Source: Bacillota bacterium (GTDB lineage Bacteria > Bacillota > Clostridia > Oscillospirales > Acutalibacteraceae). From it: a stretch of DNA of 8,453 bases. Positions 1 to 6,817 of the stretch are shown piece after piece. Position 1 is the first letter of the stretch. Every line of letters begins with the position of its first letter. Made by a program: the position numbers and the translations under genes. The stretch covers positions 1-8,453 of the forward strand of contig JAEXDU010000232.1 of assembly GCA_023401495.1 (NCBI GenBank). The letters are read 5' to 3'. Below the pieces are notes generated by a model. The model saw nothing but the letters and a program-made list of their open reading frames with translations, was not told where the DNA came from and made no database searches.

Positions 1-47
1 CCCTTGCGCATGGCCCGCTCGAAATAAAACAAAATCGACAGAATTGT

Positions 48-99
48 GACTCAAGTGATAAAGTGCGGCACACGCCGCGCTCGCTTTGGGTCTTTTTTT
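48..99 (+). terminator. Possible intrinsic terminator or attenuator ahead of speD
   Basis: An interrupted hairpin is visible. GACTC (48-52) can pair with GGGTC (88-92, one T-G wobble), AAAG (60-63) with CTTT (84-87), and GCGGC (65-69) with GCCGC (74-78) around an ACAC loop. Seven T residues follow directly (93-99), which is the layout of a rho-independent terminator. It ends about 40 nt before the speD start. It could close an unseen upstream gene, or act as a leader attenuator if the polyamine promoter lies further upstream. No convincing promoter was found in 1-141. The internal bulges lower confidence. Confidence 0.45.
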
Positions 100-141
100 A
101 TTTTCTTCCCACAAAAAATACGCCGGAAATCAGGTGACGGT

Positions 142-930
142 ATGGAAAACAAACTGAAATTATATGGCTTTAACAATCTGACCAAATCCCTCAGCTTTAA
201 CATCTATGACGTCTGCTACGCCAAAAGCGAACGGGAACAGCGGGATTACATCGCTTATATTGACGAACAATATAATTCCGAACGGCTGACCGGGATTCTG
301 GAGCGCGTGACTGAAATGATCGGCGCGCATGTACTGAACATCTCAACACAGGATTACGACCCGCAGGGCGCGAGCGTCACCTTCCTGATCGCGGAGGAAT
401 CGATGCTGGCAGGACGCAGGGCCGGCACGCGCGCGGAGCTTTCCGGTGAAACAATGGTGGCTCACCTCGACAAAAGCCACGTGACGGTACACACCTACCC
501 CGAATACCACCCGGACACCTTCCTCGCAACGTTCCGGGTCGACATCGATGTTGCCACCTGCGGCGAGATCACGCCTTTGAGCACACTCGACTACCTGATC
601 GGCAGCTTTGACTCCGATATCATCACCATGGATTACCGCGTGCGCGGCTTTACCCGCGACGTGACCGGCAAAAAGCTGTTTATGGACCATAAAATGACGT
701 CGATTCAGGATTTTATCGACGACAAGACCCTGCGCAAATACGACGCGATCGACCTGAACGTATATCAATCAAATTTGTTTCATACCAAGATGCTGATCAA
801 AGACATCAATCTGCAGAACTATCTGTTCAATACCGACGTTTACGAGCTGCCGCCCCAGGCACGGCTGAAGATCACAGACAGCCTGCGGCGCGAGATGATT
901 GAAATTTTCACCGGCAGCAACGTCTACTGA
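142..930 (+). CDS. speD: S-adenosylmethionine decarboxylase proenzyme, class 1A (E. coli type)
   Basis: The enzyme decarboxylates S-adenosylmethionine to give the aminopropyl donor for spermidine synthase; it is cytoplasmic. The product is 262 aa, close to the roughly 264 aa of E. coli SpeD, and resembles that long class along its whole length (opening KLYGFNNLTKSLSFNIYDVC, then DYDPQGASVTF and DYRVRGFTRD). The self-cleavage site is AHLDKSH: Ser112 (bases 475-477) is the expected pyruvoyl precursor, giving a beta chain of 111 residues and a pyruvoyl-bearing alpha chain of 151. HTYPE and CGEITPL follow, as in the family. The ATG at 142 was chosen because homology begins there; AGGTGA (132-137) is a modest ribosome-binding site. 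The frame stays open back to position 46, but that extension does not look like protein. It is the first gene of the polyamine operon, and speA starts 19 nt downstream. Confidence 0.97.
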   Translation: MENKLKLYGFNNLTKSLSFNIYDVCYAKSEREQRDYIAYIDEQYNSERLTGILERVTEMIGAHVLNISTQDYDPQGASVTFLIAEESMLAGRRAGTRAELSGETMVAHLDKSHVTVHTYPEYHPDTFLATFRVDIDVATCGEITPLSTLDYLIGSFDSDIITMDYRVRGFTRDVTGKKLFMDHKMTSIQDFIDDKTLRKYDAIDLNVYQSNLFHTKMLIKDINLQNYLFNTDVYELPPQARLKITDSLRREMIEIFTGSNVY

Positions 931-932
931 AC

Positions 933-942
933 GGAAAGGAGG
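933..942 (+). promoter_or_regulatory. Strong ribosome-binding site that fixes a TTG start for speA
   Basis: GGAAAGGAGG lies between the speD stop and the decarboxylase gene, with AGGAGG at 937-942, seven bases before TTG 950-952. There is no ATG at usable spacing. The next in-frame ATG is the ninth codon, inside the conserved N-terminal region, so the TTG is the best start. Confidence 0.85.
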
Positions 943-949
943 CCCTTTG

Positions 950-2404
950 TTGAGCAAATTAGACCAAACCCGTATGCCCATCCGGCAGGCGCTGCTGGAT
1001 TTTGAGGCGGAGCGAGTGGTTCCTTTTGATGTACCCGGGCATAAGCACGGGCGCGGAAACCCCGAATTGACCCAATTCTTGGGCGAGCGCTGCATGCAGC
1101 TTGACGTCAACTCCATGAAGCCGCTGGACAATCTGTGCCACCCGGTTTCCGTGATCCGTGAGGCGGAGGAGTTGGCCGCCGACGCATTCGGAGCAGCGCA
1201 CGCTTTTTTTATGGTGAACGGCACCACCTCTGCTGTACAGGCGATGGTGCTTTCCGCCTGCAAGCACGGGGATGAGATCATCCTGCCGCGCAACGTGCAC
1301 CGCAGCGTGATCAACGCACTGATCCTGTGCGGTGCGACACCCGTCTATGTCAATCCCGAAACCGACCACCGGCTCGGCATTTCGCTCGGGATGCGCCTTT
1401 CCGCCGTGGAGCAGGCGATCCGCGAGCACCCGAAGGCGCGGGCGGTTCTCGTGAACAATCCCACCTATTACGGAATCTGCTCGAATTTAAAGGCGATCAC
1501 CGAGCTGGCCCACCGGCACGGCATGCTGGTGCTGGCGGACGAGGCGCACGGCACGCACCTGTATTTCGGCGAAGACCTGCCTTTGTGCGCTATGAAGGCC
1601 GGGGCGGACATGGCATCGGTGAGCATGCACAAATCCGGCGGCTCGCTGACCCAAAGCTCGTTTTTACTGGTAAACGGCGGCGTCAGCGCGGGGTATGTGC
1701 GGCAGATCATCAACCTGACGCAGACGACCAGCGGCTCTTACCTGCTGCTGTCGAGTCTCGATATTTCCCGGAAAAAGCTCGCCACCGAGGGCAAAGAGAT
1801 TTTTCGCCGGGTGGTGGAAATGGCCGAGTACGCGCGCGGCGAAATCAACCAGATCGGCGATTACTACGCCTATTCCCGCGAGCTGATCAATGGCGACACC
1901 GTGTACGATTTCGATACCACGAAGCTTTCCGTCAACACGCTGGAGCTGGGCCTTGCCGGAATCGAGGTCTACGACATCCTTCGCGATGAATACGACATTC
2001 AGGTGGAGTTCGGCGACCTTGGCAATATTCTGGCGTATCTGTCCGTCGGCGACCGCCACCGCGATCTGGAACGGCTTGTCGGCGCGCTCGCGGAGATCCG
2101 CCGCAACTACAAGCGCGACAAAACGGGCATGCTGCGCATGGAGTACATCTCCCCCATTGTGGCGGTTGCGCCGCAGAAGGCGTTTTACGCCGAAAAGGAA
2201 GCTTTGCCCCTTGCGCAAAGCCCCGGGCGCATCTGCAGTGAATTCGTCATGTGCTACCCGCCGGGAATCCCGATCCTTGCCCCGGGCGAGCTGATTACCG
2301 GCGAAATACTGGAATATATTGAGTACGCCAAGGAAAAGGGCTGCTTTTTGACCGGCCCGGAGGACCTGAATCTGGAACGGCTCAACGTGATCAAGGAGGA
2401 ATAA
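950..2404 (+). CDS. speA: Arginine decarboxylase, Orn/Lys/Arg decarboxylase family (aspartate-aminotransferase fold)
   Basis: A PLP enzyme expected to convert arginine to agmatine, the entry step of this operon. The product is 484 aa from the TTG at 950, matching the length of Bacillus-type SpeA and shorter than the roughly 700-aa inducible enterobacterial enzymes because the N-terminal wing domain is missing. Visible motifs are VPFDVPGHKHG near residues 24-34, NGTTSAVQAM near 90-99, ADEAHGTH near 196-203 (PLP-contacting Asp197 and stacking His200), and SMHKSGGSLTQSS near 225-237 with Lys228 as the Schiff-base lysine. Family members may act on arginine, lysine or ornithine, and sequence alone does not separate these. 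The arginine assignment rests on overall resemblance to Bacillus SpeA and on agmatinase being encoded two genes on. The speE start follows after 3 bases. Confidence 0.9.
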   Translation: MSKLDQTRMPIRQALLDFEAERVVPFDVPGHKHGRGNPELTQFLGERCMQLDVNSMKPLDNLCHPVSVIREAEELAADAFGAAHAFFMVNGTTSAVQAMVLSACKHGDEIILPRNVHRSVINALILCGATPVYVNPETDHRLGISLGMRLSAVEQAIREHPKARAVLVNNPTYYGICSNLKAITELAHRHGMLVLADEAHGTHLYFGEDLPLCAMKAGADMASVSMHKSGGSLTQSSFLLVNGGVSAGYVRQIINLTQTTSGSYLLLSSLDISRKKLATEGKEIFRRVVEMAEYARGEINQIGDYYAYSRELINGDTVYDFDTTKLSVNTLELGLAGIEVYDILRDEYDIQVEFGDLGNILAYLSVGDRHRDLERLVGALAEIRRNYKRDKTGMLRMEYISPIVAVAPQKAFYAEKEALPLAQSPGRICSEFVMCYPPGIPILAPGELITGEILEYIEYAKEKGCFLTGPEDLNLERLNVIKEE

Positions 2405-2407
2405 GCG

Positions 2408-3268
2408 GTGGATTTATGGTTTACTGAAAAACACGCGCCCGGCGTTAAGCTTTCCATCCGGGTGGACCGGCAGCTGTACAGCGGGCAGAGCGAGTTTCAG
2501 CGCATCGATGTGTTTGAATCTGAAGAATTCGGCCGCTTTTTAACGCTCGACGGCTACATGATGCTGACCGAACGCGATGAATTTATTTATCATGAAATGA
2601 TCGTCCATGTCCCGATGGCGGTGCACCCCAAGGTGAGGCGCGTGCTGGTGATCGGCGGCGGCGACGGCGGCGCGGTGCGCGAGCTGATCCGCTACCCCGA
2701 AATCGAGCGGATCGACTTAGTTGAGATCGACGAACAGGTAGTCACGGTCTGCCGTGAGCACCTGCCGTTTACGGCCTGCGGCTTTGACGACCCGAGAGTG
2801 CAGCTCTATTTTCAGGACGGACTGAAATTTGTGCGCCGCCAGAGCGAGGAATATGATCTGATTCTGGTGGATTCCACCGACCCGTTCGGCCCCGGCGAGG
2901 GCCTGTTTACCCGGGAATTTTACGGCAACTGCTACAAGGCGCTCAAAGAGGACGGAATCATGGTCAACCAGCACGAAAGCCCGTTTTACGCGGTGGACGC
3001 GCTGGCCATGCAGCGGGCGCACAAACGGATCGTGAAATCCTTCCCCATCAGCCGCGTGTATCAAGCGCATATTCCCACGTACCCCTCCGGCCACTGGCTG
3101 TTCGGGTTCGCGTCGAAGGAATATCACCCGCTGAAAGATATGGATACCAAGCGCTGGAAGGAACGCGGCATCCCGACCCGCTATTACAACACCAAGCTGC
3201 ACAGGGGTGCGTTCGCCCTGCCAAACTATGTGGAGGAGCTCCTGAAAAATGTCGAACACATTGACTAA
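2408..3268 (+). CDS. speE: Spermidine synthase (polyamine aminopropyltransferase)
   Basis: The enzyme transfers the aminopropyl group of decarboxylated SAM to putrescine, making spermidine and methylthioadenosine. The product is 286 aa, a normal length. The N-terminus (LWFTEKHAPGVKLSIRVDR) is the short beta-strand domain typical of bacterial SpeE, followed by LTERDEFIYHEM (53-64). The Rossmann methyltransferase-like fold carries VIGGGDGGAVRE (81-92), the acidic VEIDE (105-109) and QDGLKF (136-141). VDSTDPFGPGEGLF (154-167) contains the expected catalytic Asp155, and IPTYPSGHW (222-230) follows. The GTG start is supported by GGAGG (2395-2399), which sits in the last codons of speA. The 3-base gap implies translational coupling, and the 3' end overlaps speB by 20 bp. 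The acceptor could be agmatine rather than putrescine, as in some thermophiles; this cannot be told from the sequence. Confidence 0.96.
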   Translation: MDLWFTEKHAPGVKLSIRVDRQLYSGQSEFQRIDVFESEEFGRFLTLDGYMMLTERDEFIYHEMIVHVPMAVHPKVRRVLVIGGGDGGAVRELIRYPEIERIDLVEIDEQVVTVCREHLPFTACGFDDPRVQLYFQDGLKFVRRQSEEYDLILVDSTDPFGPGEGLFTREFYGNCYKALKEDGIMVNQHESPFYAVDALAMQRAHKRIVKSFPISRVYQAHIPTYPSGHWLFGFASKEYHPLKDMDTKRWKERGIPTRYYNTKLHRGAFALPNYVEELLKNVEHID

Positions 3269-4136
3269 AAATATTGAAACCTTTCTGGGCTGCGACAGCG
3301 AATACGAATCCGCAAGGGCCGTGCTGTTCGGCGCGCCGTTTGATTCCACCACGTCGTTCCGCCCCGGCACGCGCTTTGCAAGCCGCGCCATGCGGGGCGA
3401 CTCGTTCGGGCTGGAAACGTACAGCCCCTATCAGGACAAGGACTTAACGGATATTTCCGTATTTGACGGCGGCGATCTGGAGCTTTGCTTCGGTGACACG
3501 CAGAAAGCCCTTGCGCAGATCGAAGAATTTGCCGCGGGCATATTGGAGGACGGCAAGCTTCCCGTGATGATCGGCGGCGAGCATCTGGTGACGCTGGGCG
3601 CGGTTCGGGCCGCGGTGAAGAAGCACCCCGATCTGCACATTCTGCATTTTGATGCGCACGCCGACCTGCGCGAGGAGTATTTGGGCGCGGCCCTCTCCCA
3701 CGCGACGGTGCTGCACCGCTGCTGGGACTTGGTGGGCGACGGCAAAATCTTTCAGTTCGGCATTCGTTCCGGCGACCGGAGCGAGTTTTTGTGGGGACGG
3801 CAGCATGTGTCCACCCACAAATTCAATTTTGAGGGGCTGGAAAAAACCATTACATCCCTTGAGGGCAAGCCGGTCTACGTCACGATCGATCTTGACGTTC
3901 TCGACCCGTCGGTATTCCCCGGCACGGGAACGCCGGAGCCGGGCGGCGTCAGCTTTTTGCAGCTTCTGCACGCGGTGCTGGCACTGAAAGGGCTGCATGT
4001 CGTGGGCTGCGACGTAAACGAGCTTTCCCCCGTTTACGACCAGAGCGGCGTTTCTACCGCAGTCGCCTGCAAAATCCTGCGGGAGCTGCTTTTAACGGTT
4101 GTCCCCGCTTCTGATGGAAAAGAAGAGATTAAATAA
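3249..4136 (+). CDS. speB: Agmatinase, ureohydrolase (arginase/agmatinase) family
   Basis: A binuclear manganese hydrolase expected to split agmatine into putrescine and urea, linking SpeA to the spermidine-forming steps. The product is 295 aa, the usual size. All metal-site motifs are present: GGEH (109-112, ligand His112), FDAHADL (134-140, Asp135, His137, Asp139), SH (150-151, matching the conserved substrate-side His) and TIDLDVLDP (212-220, Asp214, Asp216). GTGTPEPGG (226-234) follows, as is typical of agmatinases. The ATG at 3249 lies inside the end of speE and is preceded by GGAGGAG (3232-3238), 10 bases upstream. The 20-bp overlap indicates coupled translation with speE. An aminopropylagmatine-hydrolysing activity is possible, because the same family does this in organisms that build spermidine through agmatine derivatives. 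Confidence 0.93.
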   Translation: MSNTLTKNIETFLGCDSEYESARAVLFGAPFDSTTSFRPGTRFASRAMRGDSFGLETYSPYQDKDLTDISVFDGGDLELCFGDTQKALAQIEEFAAGILEDGKLPVMIGGEHLVTLGAVRAAVKKHPDLHILHFDAHADLREEYLGAALSHATVLHRCWDLVGDGKIFQFGIRSGDRSEFLWGRQHVSTHKFNFEGLEKTITSLEGKPVYVTIDLDVLDPSVFPGTGTPEPGGVSFLQLLHAVLALKGLHVVGCDVNELSPVYDQSGVSTAVACKILRELLLTVVPASDGKEEIK

Positions 4137-4233
4137 CGATTCGTCTGAGTCTGTTTGAGAAACGATACAAGCCGCCGGGAATTGCATCGGGCGGCAAATC
4201 CCCGCAAGGGAACAATACAGGAGGTATCATATT
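4137..4233 (+). promoter_or_regulatory. Intergenic leader with GC hairpin before the carboxyspermidine genes
   Basis: This is the only gap longer than 20 bp inside the operon. It contains GCCGCC (4171-4176) and GGCGGC (4190-4195), a perfect 6-bp stem with a 13-nt loop. A small CCC-GCAA-GGG hairpin (4201-4210) with a GNRA-type loop follows, and then AGGAGG (4219-4224) 9 bases before the next start. The stem is not followed by a T run, so it does not look like a terminator. It may protect or process mRNA, or adjust expression of the last two genes. I found no good internal promoter and cannot match it to a known riboswitch. Confidence 0.4.
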
Positions 4234-5433
4234 ATGGGAAAAGCACTGATCATCGGCTGCGGCGGCGTTGCGAGCGTTGCCATTCACAAATGCTGCCAAA
4301 ACAGCGACGTTTTTGAGGAAATCTGCATTGCGAGCCGTACCAAAAGCAAATGCGACGCGCTCAAGGAAAAACTCTCCGGCGGGAAAACCGTCATTCACAC
4401 CGCGCAGGTCAACGCCGACAACGTGGACGAGCTGATCGCGCTGATCGAACAATTCAAGCCCGATGTGGTACTGAATCTGGCCCTGCCGTATCAGGATTTG
4501 ACCATCATGGACGCGTGCCTTGCGACCAAAACCAATTATGTGGATACCGCAAACTACGAGCCGATCGACACCGCAAAATTTGAATACAAATGGCAGTGGG
4601 ATTACAAGGAGCGCTTCGAGAAGGCGGGCATCACCGCGCTGCTCGGCAGCGGCTTTGACCCCGGCGTGACCGGCGTATTCTCTGCCTATGCGCAGAAGCA
4701 CCAGTTCGACGAGATCAACTACATCGACATTCTCGACGCGAACGCGGGCGACCACGGCTACCCCTTTGCCACCAACTTCAACCCCGAGATCAACATCCGC
4801 GAAGTGAGCGCCAAGGGCAGCTACTGGGAAAACGGCGAATGGGTCGAGACCGAGCCGATGGAGATCAAGCGCGTGTACGACTTCCCCGAAATCGGCGAAA
4901 AGGATATGTACCTGCTGCACCATGAAGAGCTGGAATCCCTTGCGCTCAACATCAAGGGCATCCGCCGCATTCGCTTCTTCATGACCTTCGGCCAGAGCTA
5001 CCTGACCCACCTGAAATGCCTTGAGAACGTGGGCATGACCTCGATTGTGCCGATCGAATTCGAGGGCAAGCAGATCGTGCCGCTGCAGTTTTTGAAAGCC
5101 GTTCTGCCCGACCCGGCCTCCCTCGGCCCGCGCACCAAGGGCAAGACGAATATCGGCTGCATTTTTCAGGGCAAGAAGGACGGCAAGGAGAAGACCTATT
5201 ACCTTTATAATGTATGCGACCATCAGGAATGCTACCGCGAGGTAGGCTCGCAGGCCATTTCGTACACCACGGGCGTTCCGGCCATGATCGGCGCGGCGCT
5301 GCTGATGACCGGCGTGTGGAACAAGCCCGGCGTGCACAACATCGAGGAGTTCGATCCCGATCCCTTTATGGACGCGCTGAACAAATGGGGCCTGCCGTGG
5401 CAGGAAAGCTTTGCCCCCGAACTGGTTGACTGA
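4234..5433 (+). CDS. Carboxynorspermidine/carboxyspermidine dehydrogenase (saccharopine dehydrogenase family)
   Basis: The enzyme is expected to condense aspartate beta-semialdehyde with putrescine (or diaminopropane) and reduce the imine with NADPH, giving carboxyspermidine (or carboxynorspermidine). The product is 399 aa, normal for this branch. The N-terminus is a Rossmann dinucleotide-binding unit, LIIGCGGVASVA (5-16), followed by IASRTKSKC (32-40), whose Arg35 and Lys37 suit NADP binding. NLALPYQDLTIMDACL (81-96), NYVDTANYE (101-109) and GSGFDPGVTGVFSAYA (138-153) are characteristic of this group. The ATG follows AGGAGG with 9-base spacing. The adjoining nspC gene, overlapping by 1 bp, argues strongly for polyamine synthesis rather than lysine metabolism, even though automatic annotation often says saccharopine dehydrogenase. 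Putrescine as amine partner is inferred from speA and speB upstream. Confidence 0.92.
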   Translation: MGKALIIGCGGVASVAIHKCCQNSDVFEEICIASRTKSKCDALKEKLSGGKTVIHTAQVNADNVDELIALIEQFKPDVVLNLALPYQDLTIMDACLATKTNYVDTANYEPIDTAKFEYKWQWDYKERFEKAGITALLGSGFDPGVTGVFSAYAQKHQFDEINYIDILDANAGDHGYPFATNFNPEINIREVSAKGSYWENGEWVETEPMEIKRVYDFPEIGEKDMYLLHHEELESLALNIKGIRRIRFFMTFGQSYLTHLKCLENVGMTSIVPIEFEGKQIVPLQFLKAVLPDPASLGPRTKGKTNIGCIFQGKKDGKEKTYYLYNVCDHQECYREVGSQAISYTTGVPAMIGAALLMTGVWNKPGVHNIEEFDPDPFMDALNKWGLPWQESFAPELVD

Positions 5434-6572
5434 TGATGGAACGAACGGAGCTTTATTTACAGGCCCCCTCCCCCTGCTTTGTGGTGGATGAGGCCCTGCT
5501 GATTCAAAATCTGGAGCTGCTCTCTTCGGTGCAGGAGCGCACCGGCTGCAGGATTCTGCTGGCGCAGAAAGCCTTTTCCATGTTTTCGCTGTACCCGCTG
5601 ATTGGGAAGTATCTGAGCGGCGCGACGGCCAGCGGCTTATATGAAGCGCGGCTGGGCCATGAGGAAATGGGCAAGGAAAACCACGTGTTCTCCCCCGCGT
5701 ACCGCGACGAGGAGTTTGACAAGATCACCCGCATCTGCGGCCACATTGTGTTCAACTCGTTTTCTCAGTGGCAGAAGTTCGGGGGCCGCGCGCTGGCCGC
5801 CGGGTGTGAATGCGGCATCCGCATCAACCCGGAATGCTCCACACAGGATCACGCGATCTACGACCCCTGCTCCCCCGGCTCACGGCTGGGGGTAACGGCC
5901 GCGAATTTTCGGCCGGAGCTGCTCAGCGGCATTTCGGGCCTGCACTTTCACACGCTGTGCGAGCAGGACGCCGACGCGCTGGAGCGGACGCTAAATGCCG
6001 TGGAGGAAAAATTCGGGGCCTATCTGCCCCGGATGAAATGGCTGAATTTCGGCGGCGGGCACCACATCACCCGCCCGGGCTATGATGTGGAGAAGCTGAT
6101 TTCCCTCATCGACCGCACACAGCTGCACTACGGCGTGCAGGTGTATCTGGAGCCGGGCGAGGCCGTCGCGCTGAACGCGGGCTTTCTCGTTTGCACCGTG
6201 CTGGAGATCGTGGAAAACGGGATCGCCAACGCGATCCTCGATACCTCTGCCGCGTGCCACATGCCGGACGTGCTGGAAATGCCCTACCGCCCACCCCTGC
6301 TGGGAGCGGGACTGCCGGAGGAAAAGCCGCACTGCTACCGGCTGGGCGGGCCGACCTGCCTTGCGGGCGACATCATTGGGGATTACTCCTTTGATCAGCC
6401 GCTTGCCCCCGGCGACCGTCTGATTTTCGGCGACATGGCCCATTATTCGATGGTGAAAACCAACACGTTCAACGGGATGGCTCTGCCCTCAATCTCGATT
6501 CTTGACCAAAGAGGCAAGCTGCGAGTGCAGAAAACCTTTGGGTATGAGGATTTTAAAGGGCGGCTGTCGTAA
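5433..6572 (+). CDS. nspC: Carboxynorspermidine/carboxyspermidine decarboxylase
   Basis: A PLP-dependent decarboxylase of the alanine-racemase-fold (fold III) group that removes the carboxyl group from carboxyspermidine or carboxynorspermidine, finishing the aspartate-semialdehyde route. The product is 379 aa, close to the usual 375-380. It has PSPCFVVDE at the N-terminus, LLAQKAF (42-48) with PLP lysine Lys46, GLHFHTLCEQ (169-178), the glycine-rich phosphate-binding NFGGGHHITRPGYD (205-218), EPGEA (240-244), and a C-terminal GGPTCLAGD (305-313) whose Cys309 is the expected active-site cysteine from the partner subunit. ATG 5433-5435 overlaps the preceding stop as TGATG. A second ATG follows at 5436, and no Shine-Dalgarno sequence precedes either, so translation is probably coupled to the dehydrogenase gene. 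It is the last gene of the operon; an inverted-repeat terminator begins 23 bp after its stop. Confidence 0.94.
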   Translation: MMERTELYLQAPSPCFVVDEALLIQNLELLSSVQERTGCRILLAQKAFSMFSLYPLIGKYLSGATASGLYEARLGHEEMGKENHVFSPAYRDEEFDKITRICGHIVFNSFSQWQKFGGRALAAGCECGIRINPECSTQDHAIYDPCSPGSRLGVTAANFRPELLSGISGLHFHTLCEQDADALERTLNAVEEKFGAYLPRMKWLNFGGGHHITRPGYDVEKLISLIDRTQLHYGVQVYLEPGEAVALNAGFLVCTVLEIVENGIANAILDTSAACHMPDVLEMPYRPPLLGAGLPEEKPHCYRLGGPTCLAGDIIGDYSFDQPLAPGDRLIFGDMAHYSMVKTNTFNGMALPSISILDQRGKLRVQKTFGYEDFKGRLS

Positions 6573-6594
6573 AAACTATTTCAAGTGAATCCAT

Positions 6595-6647
6595 CATGTA
6601 AAGCAAGGCCCGCACCAGTGACACCGGTGCGGGCCTTGCTTTACATG
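6595..6647. terminator. Perfect 22-bp inverted repeat, probable bidirectional terminator
   Basis: CATGTAAAGCAAGGCCCGCACC (6595-6616) and its exact reverse complement (6626-6647) flank a 9-nt loop (6617-6625). The GC core is bordered by an AAAGCAAG/CTTGCTTT segment, so transcription in either direction gives a GC stem followed by a short T-rich arm. The repeat lies between the nspC stop (6572) and the stop of the convergent small gene (6653), the right place to end both transcripts. The T tract is short and interrupted, so termination efficiency is uncertain. Confidence 0.75.
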
Positions 6648-6652
6648 TTCCG

Positions 6653-6817
6653 CTAGAAAGACGACTCCATATCCATGTCTTCCGTTTGTCTTTGTGCGCA
6701 CTGCAGTATCGTTTCCGCTCTTAAAACTGCCAGATAATCGTCATCTGCCCGTTTCAGCTCCTCCAGCGCATCTGTAATTCCATTGAATAAAATCTGATAT
6801 GCCTTTTGATAATCCAT
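6653..6817 (-). CDS. Small hypothetical protein, 54 aa
   Basis: I do not recognise a named function. The frame reads MDYQKAYQILFNGITDALEE at its start and ends DMDMESSF. It is rich in Glu, Asp, Gln, Ala and Leu, has no signal peptide or membrane segment, and looks mostly alpha-helical, with hydrophobic residues spaced as in one or two amphipathic helices that could pair. The ATG at 6817 is preceded on the minus strand by AGAGGG, about 10 bases away, a plausible ribosome-binding site. Stop TAG is at 6653-6655, only a few bases from the inverted-repeat terminator. Small acidic helical proteins of this kind are common in Clostridia, often near prophages or conjugative elements; that association is a general impression and nothing here proves it. 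The region looks AT-richer than its neighbours. Confidence 0.65.
   Translation of the reverse strand: MDYQKAYQILFNGITDALEELKRADDDYLAVLRAETILQCAQRQTEDMDMESSF

Noticed and set aside
46..141. N-terminal extension of SpeD to position 46
   Set aside because: The extra 32 residues come from the terminator-like and T-rich stretch, do not resemble SpeD, and would shift the cleavage serine from position 112.
1327..1989. A 220-codon plus-strand frame inside speA
   Set aside because: Arg/Pro/Ala-rich frame shadow of the decarboxylase gene, without a ribosome-binding site or motifs.
4129..5337. A 402-codon open frame on the minus strand
   Set aside because: It is antisense to the carboxyspermidine dehydrogenase gene. 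Its translation is low-complexity (Ala, Val, Gly, Asp, His rich) with no recognisable motif, whereas the plus frame shows clear family motifs. It arises from GC-biased codon use.
6595..6647. Inverted repeat as transposon end or IS remnant
   Set aside because: The arms are only 9 bp apart with no transposase or target-site duplication nearby; a terminator fits the convergent gene layout better.
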